A DNA stretch of 64,000 nt from Trichobilharzia regenti (lineage: Eukaryota > Platyhelminthes > Trematoda > Strigeidida > Schistosomatidae): NCBI GenBank assembly GCA_944472135.2, contig OX235264.1, forward strand, positions 89,042,319-89,106,318, read 5' to 3'. Each line of letters opens with the position of its first letter. Positions within the stretch are counted from its first letter, which is position 1. The translations under genes and the position numbers were made by a program. Of this stretch, positions 10,905 to 21,812 are shown one piece after another. The notes below the pieces were generated by a model that was not told where the DNA came from, made no database searches, and saw only the letters and a program-made list of their open reading frames with translations.

Positions 10905-13857
10905 AGGCGATCTACGGACACACAAGCATACAGACGTATGGAGAGCAATCCCTCATACTGGATCTAGGTTTACGTCGGCGTTTCACATGGATTTTCATGG
11001 TAGCCGACGTCAGTCACGCCATCCTCGGAGCAGATTTCTTGAGTAATTTCAACCTGTTAGTTGACGTCAACAATAAAAAACTGATTGATAACAACACCCA
11101 TCTAAAGATCCATGGAATTATCTCCAGCTATTCTGTCTATAATATCAGTATTGAAAGACCAGCAGATTGCCCTTTTTCCGCCCTACTTCACCGTTTCCCT
11201 AAAATTCTTAAGCCGTCGTACAACATCGAGGACGTCCCTCACACAGTTACTCACAAGATAGTTACTACGGGTCAACCAGTTCGTGCTCGTCCCGTAGATT
11301 ACCCCCGGACAAATTGGCAGCAGCCAAGGCAGAATTTGAACACATGATGCAGCTCGGCATCATCAGACCCTCCAATAGTCCTTGGTCTTCGCCCTTACAC
11401 ATGGTGCCTAAAGCTGATCATGATTGGAGGCCATGTGGGGATTACCGACATTTAAACAATGCCACAGTTCCCGACCGTTATCCTATTCCTCATCTTCATG
11501 ATTTCTCCCTGACATTACACGGAAAAACCATTTTTTCTAAAGTAGACTTGGTCAGGGCCTATCACCAAATACCAGTTGCCCAAGAGGATATCGAAAAAAC
11601 GGCCATCATCACACCTTTCGGTTTGTTTGAATTTCTCCGCATGCCATTTGGCCTAAAGAACGCAGCACAATCCTTCCAACGTTTCATGGATCAGGTCACA
11701 CAAGGTTTGGACTTTGTATTTGTATATATCGATGACGTTTTAATTGCTAGCTCGTCGCCCGAAGAACATACTGATCACCTCACCATCTTATTTCAACGAT
11801 TTGAGCAATATGGAGTCGTCATTAACCCCAAAAAGTGCATATTCGGTGTCTCCTCTATACAGTTTCTGGGACACCACATAACCGCGAATGGTATTACGCC
11901 TACGGAGGAAAAGATAGAGTCCATCAAAAACTTCCCCGAACCAGATTCACTCAAGAAGGTCAGACGTTTTTTGGGGATGTTTAATTTCTATCGGCGTTTC
12001 ATTCCTTCGTGTGCCTCCATCGTCCAGCCGTTAACCGACCTCCTTAAAAATGATCCTAAAAAGTTTCAGTGGTCAGCTGAAGCACGCGAATCATTTTGCA
12101 ACGCAAAAGATGCCTTATCCAGAGTCACTATGCTATCCCATATCAACCCCGAAGCGTCGCTTATTTTGTGCACAGATGCCTCCCAAGTAGCTGTAGGGGC
12201 AGTATTACAACAAAAGATGAAGGGCGAAGTCACCCCACTCGCATTCTTTTCTAAGAAGTTGGAACCGGCTCAGACACGATACAGCACTTTTGGGAGAGAA
12301 TTGCTGGCCATATATCTTGCAGTGAAGCATTTCAGTTACTTACTACAGGGCCGGCATTTCACTATTTTTACTGACCACAAGCCCCTGTGTCATGCTTTCA
12401 CTACTTCACTTGATAAACACTCCCCTAGAGAAGCCAGACAGTTGGATTATATCTCCCAATTTTCAACCGACATTCAGTACATCAAAGGGGATGCGAACGT
12501 GGTAGCCGATTCTCTTTCAAGAAGTGACATTAACCAGCTCCAAACGTCGGTAGACATCAGTCTTGATCGTATGGCTCAATTACAAAGAGATGACGTTGAA
12601 CTCCAAACCTGCCGCAGAAACTCTTCCTTACAGCTCAAAGATGTGCCTATCCCCTTATCAGATGCAACCATAGTCTGCGATGTATCTACCGGCACTAATC
12701 GTCCATTTGTCCCTCTCAGTTGCCGAAAAGCATTGTTCGAACATTTACATTCGCTTTCTCACCCTGGAGTACGCGCCACGGTCAGACTGATCAGCGAACG
12801 CTTCGTGTGGCCTAAAATGAACTCTGACATTCGGAGATGGGCACGAGAATGTATCCAATGCCAATGCTCCAAAGTACACCGCCACACTATTACAACCCCG
12901 AAGACGTTTAAATTACCCGAAAGGAGATTTCAGCATATCCATATAGATATCGTGGGACCATTGCCAACATCAAGGGGATATACACATATCCTGACAGCGA
13001 TTGATAGATTTACTCGTTGGGCTATTGCATGCCCCTTAAACGACATATCTGCTGAAAACGTTGCTTTAGTTTTTCTCGACCGTTGGGTGTCAAACTACGG
13101 TGTACCAACTACTATTACATCCGACCGCGGTCCTCAATTCCAATCGACACTCTTTCGCGAACTGACGAGACTTCTGGGAGTGAAACATATCTCCACAACA
13201 GCCTATCATCCGGCAGCGAATGGTCTAGTGGAAAGATTCCACAGACAACTGAAAAGCTCCCTGATGGCGCAGAATGATACATCTAAGTGGAGTGAATACT
13301 TACCTTTGATTTTACTTGGTATCCGTTCTACTATCAAAGAAGATTTAGGATGTACACCGGCTCAACTTGTCTATGGCACCAACCTAACCTTGCCTGGACA
13401 GCTAGTCCCCTCAGCCGATTCCACAGACGTGAACATTGCCGACTTCACTAACCGATTAACTAGACAAATGCTTCAACTTCAACCAACAGCACCTCGACAA
13501 TCTCCCCGAAGAGATCAGATCAACAAACATCTACAAACTTGCAAATTCGTCTTCATTCGAGTCGACGCCATCAGAAAAGGATTGCAACCTCCATACGAAG
13601 GACCCTTTCAAGTTATTAAACGTTCAGACAAACACTTTACAGTGAACAAGAATGGAAGACGAGAGACTGTTTCAATTGATCGAATCAAACCCGCATACAC
13701 CGACAACGACTTCGAATCTACATCGGCAGCTGCGCAATCAAATAATCAAACATCCGATTCCCCTCCACCGGCACCAAGTCTTATCCTCCCTCCATATCAC
13801 ACACGTAGTGGTCGGCAAATCAGTAAACCGGCTCGCTACGTTCATTTTGAGGACTAA
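10748..13857 (+). pseudogene. pol: Protease-RT-RNaseH-integrase polyprotein, copy 3, frameshifted
   Basis: Same domain order as copy 2. It has the shared TAA at the start of its poly(A) run. A private 1-nt deletion near 11291-11293 (CGTCCCGTAG here, CGTCCTCGTAG in copy 2) shifts the frame just before RT. The first frame then ends at 11347, while the RT-RNaseH-integrase frame stays open from 11314 to 13857. The translated RT-to-end segment looks identical to copies 1 and 2 over some 847 residues, so the lesion is recent or the copies were homogenised. The deletion also explains why the period to the last LTR is 5,093 and not 5,094. Confidence 0.9.
10869..10903 (+). repeat. Poly(A) run inside protease, copy 3 (35 A)
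   Basis: About 35 A, followed by 24 bases up to CAAGC, again 59 bp in total. The frame is kept across it into [15 protein letters not shown]. Confidence 0.9.
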
Positions 13858-14333
13858 CAAAAGAAAAATAATTAAAAATTATTATTATCTTTTTCGTTTA
13901 GACATTATCATCATGACCGTTAGTATTTCGTCGTAAACTTTGATGTTACTATCACTATTATTTATTTATATGTACCTCACCGAAAAAACAGGTAGTGTCC
14001 TTTCCAAAAACTATTGATCTTTAATCCATATTTTTTTAAATGTTTCTTTCCCCTCCTTAATTACTGTGTATTTACATATTTTTCTTTATACATTAAAAAT
14101 CTATGTTCATGGTTAGTGCAAATTTAAGTGACATGACTTTCTATTTCAATTTTTATTGCTGAACTCATTGTATATGCTTTCAGACTTTACATGATTCACA
14201 TACCTTCTCGCGTTTATGCATGTTGTAATATATCCCTATTTTTATCCAAAAGTTGCTATTACTATTATTATTTACTTCATAGTTTTACTTATCATTTTCC
14301 GGTTGTCTCTCCGGACCTCTAGGGGGGGAGCCG

Positions 14334-14810
14334 TGTTGAGTACGTAACAATGTGATTGTACACTTTTTGGTTACTTGTATAAATTGGAGATATTGTACAT
14401 AATTTTTGTTTAAAACGCTTCTTGTTGAAATATACATAACTTCCGTGTACAATTGAAAAATACACTCTGCTGTTGGAGACTTCTTCTTCTCCCTGGTCAC
14501 TTCTGCTTACTTGCTCCACTCACACCGTGTTGTATACTTCGGATTTATTGTAGGAGCCTACTACTCTCAACCGAAGACATTTCTACAACCGGAACACAGC
14601 AGCTACAGCAGACGCTGTCCAAACAATTAACGTGCCTGTGGATTATATAATTAATTTGTAGCCGAGGACTTAGACGTTATATACAAGTAATCCTTTTTGT
14701 TGCTATAACTCGTCACTGTATTTTTGGTAATATATTGTGATTTAACACTCCACTGACTTGGATTATTACTTTTATACTTGGAATGTTAGTGAACTCTAAT
14801 ATTAGTCCCT
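14334..14810 (+). repeat. Terminal LTR of the array (CsRn1-type)
   Basis: Last LTR, starting TGTTGAG at 14334. It differs from the other two at a few sites (TTGGAG for TTCGAG, CTTCTTCTTC for CTTCGTCTTC, GACGCTGTCC for GACGCAGTCC). Homology stops at TTAGTCCC and the final CTACA is replaced by TTAAA, where LINE coding sequence begins. The exact 3' edge is uncertain by about 5 bases. Confidence 0.8.
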
Positions 14811-15248
14811 TAAAAGTTTACCTCAAGAACTCTTGGTTTAGAAAGTGGTCTGGAATACCATGAGTGATGCGAAAGACTAAGATTAGAACCCCTCTGGAAA
14901 AGACGTCTTAAGCTAAACCCTGTCTTTTACTACAAGCTAACTAATCTTCTCTTGCATTCCTCCGAGCCAGTAACCAAACCTACCGCTGTCATCAGTTACA
15001 ATCTTAGAAATCATCACAACCTAGCTGCTATGGAGCACTGTCAGACTTACGTGCGGTACAACTTCTTCTTAAATAAGTTTTCAATCATTTGGAATAGACT
15101 ACCAGATAATGTGCACGATTCAAACACACTTCCAGTGTTCATCTCCTCAGTCGCCAGACTGCTCAAAGATGACAATGCACTTAAACGTCTGACTCTTACA
15201 CCTTCTTTTTCACCATACATAGATATTTTAAGTTCATTAAACGTGTAG
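14811..15248 (+). pseudogene. CR1-like LINE reverse transcriptase, C-terminal fragment
   Basis: Right at the LTR edge a non-LTR RT C-terminal region begins. The frame reads FTSRTLGLESGLEYHE, a TGA stop, then ERLRLEPLWKRRLKLNPVF and the terminal block YNLRNHHNL...FSIIWNRLPDNV, ending at 15248. The pattern (GLEPLW.RRL, then R..F...I..WN.LP..V) is typical of the C-terminus of CR1/Jockey-group ORF2. A related version is seen at 42112-42576. The LINE was the target into which the LTR array was inserted; its 5' part would lie left of the window. The stop codon marks it as dead. Confidence 0.75.
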
Positions 15249-15260
15249 TTACAACAAACC

Positions 15261-15779
15261 ACAATTATAAGTTTTAATATTATTGGAACTAGATGATAAA
15301 CATTTCTACACAGAACAGTAATATTATTTCACACATAATATAAAAGTTAGCGTAACGGGACTAGTTAGTTAATGAACGAAAATAAGCATAGTTGCAAAAC
15401 AGAATATATATGTATATATTTATTAATCACTCCTTAAGGACTCCCGTTGCTTTCTTTTGCGTTGCTGTTGTTCGTCTTCTTTTTTCTCTCACCATTTAAG
15501 CTTCTATTTGACTTTTTGAATGAGAATGAATAATGTGGACGTTTGACCATTTACAATGACAAATGATCTGCAAACATTATTGGTCCCATATCTTTCAGTT
15601 GCCTGGTTAATAACGAATTAACTTTCTCCACGACGCAACCTGGATTACATTTGTGGAACATACTCTTATACCAATGGAAAAGTATCTATTTGTAATACAA
15701 TGTCACGATTGTAGCTTATAACATAACTGATCGTACCTGTAAAAATAGCTTTCTTATTACCCAATTTGGATATAAATCA
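15261..15779. other. No feature recognised
   Basis: AT-rich sequence after the LINE fragment, possibly its 3' untranslated part. No ORF of note, no tandem repeat, no terminal repeats seen. Confidence 0.4.
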
Positions 15780-16570
15780 AATCAAAAATAAGATTCGGAT
15801 TTGTACACACCCAAGTTATATTGAGGAATTACTTCAAGCTGAAAAATGGAATAAATATATCACTGATCTCAACATAATACATCAATAAACTTTAAACCAA
15901 GGGTGTTGCTCACAACAAAGTTATATAGGAGAATTGACTCCAAGCTTTTTTTTCCCAGATATCTGTATTACATTCATCTGATGTCGGGGTTTTTTGTTAG
16001 TGCGAAGACAATATTTCTATATCTCTTTATGTGCTACACAGACTTTATAGCAGACTGTTCCGACTGACTCTCATGTCAGAGAGAACAACCAAACTGTAAA
16101 TCCATTATACATCAAATTTTGTGTAATTTATATAATAACTTATCCATGCCTGTACAATTGGTATGTTCCTGCATAAACAGGAAGAAATATATTATTATTA
16201 TTTATTTTTTCCCAATTATTTTTAATCCATCCAAAACTTACTTGGGTTTTTTTGTTAATGCGAAGTTAATATTCCTATATTTCATGACGTGCTCCATTGA
16301 ATGACTGGTTATCATATTGTTCCCACAAAACAAAGACAAAAACGCCAGAAACCATGGAACCTAACCATAAACCGAATTTATGAAATTTAAATAATGCTTA
16401 CCCATGCCTGTACATTTGGCGTGTCCTACACAAGTAGGAAAAATGTGTATTTTATTAAAACATTATTATTAATTATGATTGCTAATCGTATATGTAATTT
16501 ATCATATTGATGATGCCTGTAAACTGGCGTCTCTCATTTACAAAATGAGAATATACCATTATTATTATTA
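15780..16570 (+). repeat. LINE/SINE 3' tails with conserved stem-loops and (ATT)n
   Basis: Three successive 3'-end-like segments each show a box GCCTGTA-A-TTGG (or close), then a small stem-loop, then an (ATT)n-rich tail. Stems: TTCCTG/CAGGAA at 16166-16183, TCCTAC/GTAGGA at 16424-16439, TCTCATTT/AAATGAGA at 16532-16550. The 5' half (GGGTGTTGCTCACAACAAAG, then TTTTTTGTTAGTGCGAAGAC) resembles 47570-47720. This looks like the 3' ends of non-LTR elements inserted next to, or into, each other. No coding part is kept. Confidence 0.6.
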
Positions 16571-17230
16571 TAACATATAGCACAACGATGAACAAACCCA
16601 TCAGTTGATTTGGTATAGCTTTTTAAAGTCGTGATACCACCACACAAACAAATTCGCTATTTTCGGCGCAACTCAAATCCAGGAAATACTGGAAAACGCT
16701 AACCTCCTCGAATTGCAACAATAGCTTTGTAAGGTCACGCATTAGAAATGAATCAAGCGCTATAAAACATTGAACTGCGTTCGTGAACCTCATTGAATAA
16801 TTCGATATCCTTCGTGAATCTCATTGGGTAATTCGCTGATTGGTAGTTATTGGTGTCGGAAGTTTAACTTCGCCACTCACCCTCCCCACCCAAACATTTA
16901 TGCGTAACCTCAACAGCACTCGCCATATTATACTGCTTTACTCATGAGATAGAACACAGACACCTACAATCAAACACCAGTATTCTTTTCATATTTTCCA
17001 GCATCAGGGGTTGCATGGTATTAATCGGTGCGGATCGTCTTCGTAAGAACAGGAACTCAGGGATAAGTTCCTTGATAGTTTTTATTCGTTTTTTGGAGTG
17101 CATTCTGGGGCAGTTTTTATTCGTTTCCTGGAGCGCCTTCTGGAACTCCGGGGATTACTTACTGGGTCTGCAGCCAGCATCTCTTTGGACATGGATTATC
17201 AACGCGGTTTGAATCCTTTCGTAACGTAAT
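16571..17230. other. Unassigned, with a 34-bp two-copy direct repeat
   Basis: Mostly unrecognised. At 17078-17147 a segment beginning TTTTTATTCGTT and ending CTTCTGG or ATTCTGG occurs twice in tandem with a few mismatches. The stretch may be leader sequence of the gypsy fragment that follows, but no LTR could be identified. Confidence 0.35.
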
Positions 17231-17235
17231 AATAA

Positions 17236-17895
17236 CGATTAGCTCCTGACAAACTTAGAATCTCCAGGAATGAATTTGACCGTTTGCTTACCCTTGGCAT
17301 CATTCGACCTTCGAATAGCCCATGGACATCCCCACTTCATATGGTTCCGAAAAAGGATAGCAACGATTGGCGACCCACCGGTGATTACCGGCGAGTGAAT
17401 GCCAAAACAACCCCTGATTGCTACCCGTTGACTCATATACACGACTTGACGGCAACCTTATTCGGCGCGACTATATTCTCCAAAATTGACTTGGTTAAAG
17501 CGTATAACCAAATCCCGATGGCAACAGAAGATATCCCGAAAACAGCTATCATTACGCCTTTCGGACTTTTTGAATTTCCACGTATGCCATTTGGTCTCCG
17601 GAATGCAGCCCAAACATTCCAACGCTTCATTGATGACGTATTTCGCGGTCTCGACTTTGTATACGCATACTTAGACGACTGCCTCATTGCCAGTTCAGAC
17701 AAGGAAACTCACCTTAGGCACTTGGACTTGGCATTTGACAGGTTACGCCAACATGGTGTTACCATCAATATTCAAAAGCGTCAAATCGGTGTTGACTCAC
17801 TCGACTTCCTGGGTCACACTATTGACTGCAAGGGCATTCGCCCACTAGCTACTAAGGTTGAGCACCCAGGAAAACCCGTTATGGACGCACCGTAA
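17236..17895 (+). pseudogene. Ty3/gypsy reverse transcriptase fragment (CsRn1 clade)
   Basis: About 215 residues of RT beginning near [16 protein letters not shown], followed by [63 protein letters not shown] and the catalytic box [13 protein letters not shown]. The layout parallels the RT of the array at 1-14810, but the sequence is clearly a different family (DCLIASSD for DVLIASSS). It ends abruptly at 17895 after the [16 protein letters not shown] segment. No RNase H or integrase follows and no LTR was found. The frame is open, but the piece is a fragment cut at both ends. Confidence 0.85.
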
Positions 17896-18529
17896 GGTTC
17901 CTAGAATATCTGCACACTTATTTGACTTAACGAAGTTGTGTGACTCACCCGACTCATTCGTTTGTGGTACTGACTATTTTTTTTGACGTATCAATTTTTT
18001 TATATACAGTACCACCGAACATAAAAAATTTTTTTCTCAACAGTTCATGTAACATACACAAGAAAAACTAATTGGATGTATTTTTTTTCGATGTTCTGAA
18101 CTTAGCATTATTTTACTGTATAGTAAATGCACATAATTTTTTTAACCAAAAGGCTCATTTCGTACATTTTCCTCAACATGGTTCTTAGCGTTCTTGTTTT
18201 CTTTTCCAGGTGCGATGGGCACTGGACAAAAAACAAACGAACCACGGGATCCAACAAACAACAACAAGGAAGCTATGCACAAACACCCTATTAGCATAGG
18301 CAGACAAACCAGTAGGCATACGACCAAGCCGCTCGGAAGATTTTTTCACCCGCAAGGGAACCATTGAGTTTTTTTACTTCCGGCTGATCCTGTCTTAGGG
18401 TCCCCATGACCACACCAGGGGGGAGAGAGCTGTAGCGGTAAATGATTCCCCAAAAGTATTGACCACAGCAATAACTCATCGAATGCTGACCATCACTGTT
18501 TGAGTCGACTTGTTTAGCTGAAGGCTTCC
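17896..18529. other. Unassigned AT-rich stretch
   Basis: Several T-runs around 17980-18130, otherwise nothing recognised. Short ORFs on the minus strand here have no motif and look like chance. Confidence 0.4.
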
Positions 18530-18720
18530 GGTCAAGCATCCCCGCCATTTGGTACCCCGTCGTGTCACGTGCACGATCACTAGGTAGTTAGGCGTTCGCC
18601 TGACGGCTTGTTTTGGTCCCAGAATATATAACGTAACTTGGACGATCAATTATTGGCTTTTCCTCTCTCTTTGGTACGCGAGAATAAATTATTTAGAAGT
18701 TGCTGAACGAGATATCCGTC
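18530..18720. repeat. Dispersed repeat B, copy 1
   Basis: Matches 21590-21770 imperfectly: GGTACC, then GTCGTGTCAC, GTAGTTA or CTAGTTA, TTTTGGTCCC, and AACTTGGACGATCA or AATTTGGACGATCA in the same order and spacing. Likely part of an LTR or a flanking repeat; the two copies bracket the minus-strand gypsy block. Confidence 0.55.
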
Positions 18721-18949
18721 AAAGTCTGAGGGTATATCTGGATATTCCTACAAATCGATTGTAAGTCTTTTTTGAAATTATAGGTTCAGTACTCCCGGTA
18801 TCAATTATAAAACAATGGGACTTGCCTGAACTTGTAGTGAAGGTTCTCATGAGATGAGATTGAGTATTGGGAAAAGTTGAAAGAGACATACACTGCATTT
18901 TGCCAGATAAATTGGAAGAATTATAAGAATGTTGAGCAACATAAGTATT

Positions 18950-19693
18950 CTAACTTCTGCAAACAGTCTTGATGTGTCCAACTTTACCACATTTGTGACA
19001 CTTAGCACCCCGAAAACGGCAAGTGCTTCGTAGATGTAACTTTCCACAGGATAAACACGGTTTAATGTTTTTGATCTCTGGCTGCCTTCTATTACCTGTG
19101 GACGGCAATTTGGATTGCTTTCCATGACCACTTGTATTTTCGACTTTGGACAACATGACATCAGATACTGACGTAGTGAGAGCAGAGTATTCACTATTGA
19201 CATCTTCATATGTAATACACAAATCTTTAGCAGTTTGAAAGGTACAAGAAGGAATCTGAATTAACTCTTTCTCTAACTTAGGAATATTGATTCCAGCAAT
19301 TAGACGATCACGTAGTTGAGTATGCAGCTGATCTCCAAAGTTACACTTTGAAGCTTGTATTTGGAGTTGCAGAATAAAGTCTCTAATTCTCTGGTTGGGA
19401 GCACGAACCAGTTTATGGAATTGAGCCCTCTCTCTGGTCTCAAAAGTAGTTGTATGAAAGTGATTTATCAGAAGTTCACGAATCTTGACATATGACAGAG
19501 AAATAGGTTGATCTGGAAACGACAGAGTCTTCACTAGGCTATATGCATCTAGCCCAATAGCAGTAATGAAATGTGCCGGTATTTTGTCATCCCGAACATT
19601 CCTTGAAATGTACCACGCATTGAAGCATTCAAGATAATCAGGAATTTCCCGCGAACCATTTATAGGAAGATTTCCCAGGTTTTTTAGTTCCAT
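18950..19693 (-). CDS. gag: Gag with two Cys/His zinc knuckles (second gypsy family), pol missing
   Basis: Minus-strand Gag of 247 residues from ATG at 19693 (MELKNLGNLP). The start is chosen because a primer-site-like segment and LTR end lie just upstream. It has a capsid-like region (LECFNAWYISRNVRDDKIPAH, FRERAQFHKLV-type segment, LRDRLIAGINIPKLE), then a nucleocapsid end with CLSCGKLHLRSTC and a classical knuckle CHKCGKVGHIKTVC. This is unlike the CHCC finger of the first array, so it is a separate Ty3/gypsy lineage. No protease or RT follows on its 3' side. The element is cut near 18850-18950, before pol. Confidence 0.85.
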   Translation of the reverse strand: MELKNLGNLPINGSREIPDYLECFNAWYISRNVRDDKIPAHFITAIGLDAYSLVKTLSFPDQPISLSYVKIRELLINHFHTTTFETRERAQFHKLVRAPNQRIRDFILQLQIQASKCNFGDQLHTQLRDRLIAGINIPKLEKELIQIPSCTFQTAKDLCITYEDVNSEYSALTTSVSDVMLSKVENTSGHGKQSKLPSTGNRRQPEIKNIKPCLSCGKLHLRSTCRFRGAKCHKCGKVGHIKTVCRS

Positions 19694-19708
19694 CGCGACG
19701 CCAATTTG

Positions 19709-19898
19709 TTGTAATTTATTGTAATCGTAGTATAAGTATTTCGAGATGACCGAATTACAAGAATCCAAACAAAACACAGAGAGGGCGGAATTCGGGAATT
19801 TGTATTTAGCGGGATTCTAATGCAATTCATGTAAGAAATATTAACAATCAACAGTAAGTATTTAAACAATACAGAGATAGAAATAGTCAATCACCACA
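19709..19898 (-). repeat. LTR of second gypsy family, shared
   Basis: Read on the minus strand it starts TGTGGTGATTGAC (near 19898), right after the Pol C-terminus, and ends TTACAACA (near 19709), right before AATTGGCGTCGCGATGG and Gag. An imperfect partial copy lies at 21455-21560 (TTTAAACAAT, GGAATTC motifs in the same order). About 190 bp. It stands between the Pol end of one copy and the Gag of another. Confidence 0.6.
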
Positions 19899-19899
19899 T

Positions 19900-21429
19900 C
19901 CGCCACACGTCGAATGTCTCCTTGCGTATTTATACTGATATCGCGGTTTGCTTGCCAGTCTCTGCGATCTTCTAACTGATTCTGTGATGTTATTTCCATC
20001 AGTATCATCTAGACTTATTTCTGAATTATCTCATTTATTCTCACTTGATACAAGTGTCTGTTATGAACTGAATTATCTTCGATGTCTAATATCTTCACCA
20101 TTCGATTTCCCATTCTTTGTAGTATGATACCAATAGAAGGTCTATAATCATTCCCTCTGTAATAATGTACATCAGAAGTCGTGGACATCAGATGCTTTCT
20201 GAGAATTCGAGATTTGAATAGTTTTGCAGGACTTTCATGAGTACATGTATGCTCCACATTGCGATATTGAAGTAAGAAGTTATCCACACATCTCTCTAGC
20301 TCATCAAGATTTTGAGGACTCATTGATGCTATGGCACTCTTTAATGTTCGTACAAAATTTTCTGCCAACCCGTTTGACTGAGGATGACGTGGTTCTATGT
20401 ACAAATGACGACAACCTATATGTTTGAGCCAATCACTGAAGTTCTTCTCCGTAAAATGAGTACCATTGTCAGTAACTAAGACATCTGGAATTCCTTCTCG
20501 ACTAAAAATCTTTCTCAACGCTCTGTGAGCGAATTTGGTATCAGGACTATCTGTAATGATGACTTCTGGCCATCTAGAATAAGAATCCACAATAACTAAA
20601 GCACAGTATGAAATTAAGAATGGACCACAGTAATCTGCATGAATACGCTGCCAAACCTCACAAGATGCAGGCCACGGTGTCCACGATGACTTCCCATAGG
20701 ACATTTTATGTAAACAGCTAGAACAGCTCTTTGATCTTTTGTTAATGTCAGCATCAATTTCCGGCCACCAGCATGTTACGCGTGCTAATGATTTCATCTT
20801 ATCAGCTCCTAGATGAGCTGAATGTAGATCATCCAAAATCGCAGATCTTAATGTTGGAGGAATGATAATTCTGTCATTCAGACATAGAAATCCTTTAGGA
20901 TGGACTGAAATCTCATCTCTTCGCTTATAAAAGTCTGGAAATCTTCGCTTACACTGAACATTCCAACCTCTTTTTGTTGCATTTATAACGCATTCGTAAT
21001 ATTTCTGAGTATCATTTATAAGTCGAACTCGATCCACCGGTAACGGCTGGACTAATAAGCAACAGTATCATTAGCAGCATTTTCAAATAATTAATAACGA
21101 GATAAGAAGTCTGCATGAGGTATATCCTTTGCCGATCTATGTTCAATAGTGTAATCATATGCACTTAGTTCTAAACTCCATCTTTGAACCATAGCAGCAG
21201 ATGATTTATTCAAAGATTTTTGTGGATTGTAAATGAATTTCAAAGCTTGATGATCGGTAACTATGTGAAACTTAGTACCAAAGAGATACTTGTGCAAGCG
21301 TCTTATTGCCCATACAACTGCTAGAGCTTCTTTCTGGGTTTGTGAGCACCCTTGTTCACTCTTACTTAGACGTCTTGAAATACAAATAACAGGTTGTACA
21401 TTTTGCTCAAGTACTGCAGCTATACTCAT
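19900..21429 (-). pseudogene. pol: RNase H-integrase part of gypsy Pol, broken
   Basis: Minus-strand 3' half of Pol. RNase H (21429-21091) shows SKSEQGCSQTQKEALAV, TDHQALKFI and ends DFLSRY. Integrase follows in another frame (21037-20015): HHCC finger (HLGADKMKSLARVTCWWP... CSSC), catalytic D in HADYCGPF, D in VTDNGTHF, E in NGLAENFVR. The C-terminus RRSQRLASKPR is found in yet another frame just before the LTR (about 20000-19900). So there are at least two frameshifts. RT and protease are missing: the RNase H part is joined almost directly to a partial LTR at 21455. A dead, internally deleted copy. Confidence 0.85.
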
Positions 21430-21454
21430 AGGATAATCATCGTTAGTTGGAATT

Positions 21455-21560
21455 CAGGAATTTGTGTCTAGCGGAATTCTAATGCGATTCTTATAAGAAT
21501 GATTTTCAATCAACTGTAAGTATTTAAACAATAAAGTGTTATATATAATCATTCACCACG
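21455..21560 (-). repeat. Partial 5' LTR of second gypsy family
   Basis: Imperfect copy of the LTR at 19709-19898 on the same strand (GTGGTGAATGATTA start, then TTTAAATACTTACAG and GAATTCC). It is fused to RNase H coding sequence, implying a deletion from inside the LTR through gag, protease and RT. Confidence 0.5.
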
Positions 21561-21589
21561 GGCTACTTGTTTAACCGTAATCTCATGTT

Positions 21590-21770
21590 CAAGGTACCAC
21601 ACCATATGACAGTCTGTCGTGTCACCTTCCTGCACCATCGCTGGCTAGTTATGCAGTCTACCTTGCATTGGATTTTGGTCCCGAAATATACTTTGTAATT
21701 TGGACGATCATTTCTTGTGTTTTGATTTGCCCTTGTTCTATGGAGAATATTTATTGTAGGGGTTGTGGAT
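21590..21770. repeat. Dispersed repeat B, copy 2
   Basis: Second copy of the repeat at 18530-18720 in the same orientation, directly left of the Gag-membrane element. Confidence 0.5.
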
Positions 21771-21812
21771 GTTAGGTCTTTATTAAGTATGTGGTAGTTT
21801 CTGTAAATAGTC

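Larger units (their letters stand above)
1..14810 (+). mobile_element. Tandem LTR-sharing array of three CsRn1-type Ty3/gypsy elements
   Basis: Three copies of one gag-pro-pol unit follow head to tail with a single LTR between neighbours. Equivalent points recur every 5,094 bp (gag starts 4767 and 9861; pol ends 3670, 8764 and 13857, the last shifted by a 1-nt deletion). Copy 1 is cut by the window start. LTRs lie at 4147, 9241 and 14334. Order in each unit is LTR, primer site, Gag with CHCC finger, protease, RT, RNase H, integrase, about 475 bp without env, then LTR. The CHCC finger and domain order place it in the CsRn1 clade (with Boudicca and Kabuki as known relatives). Sharing of LTRs suggests unequal recombination between LTRs, or integration into an existing copy by homology, not separate insertions. 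The array abuts a CR1-like LINE at 14811. Confidence 0.93.
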
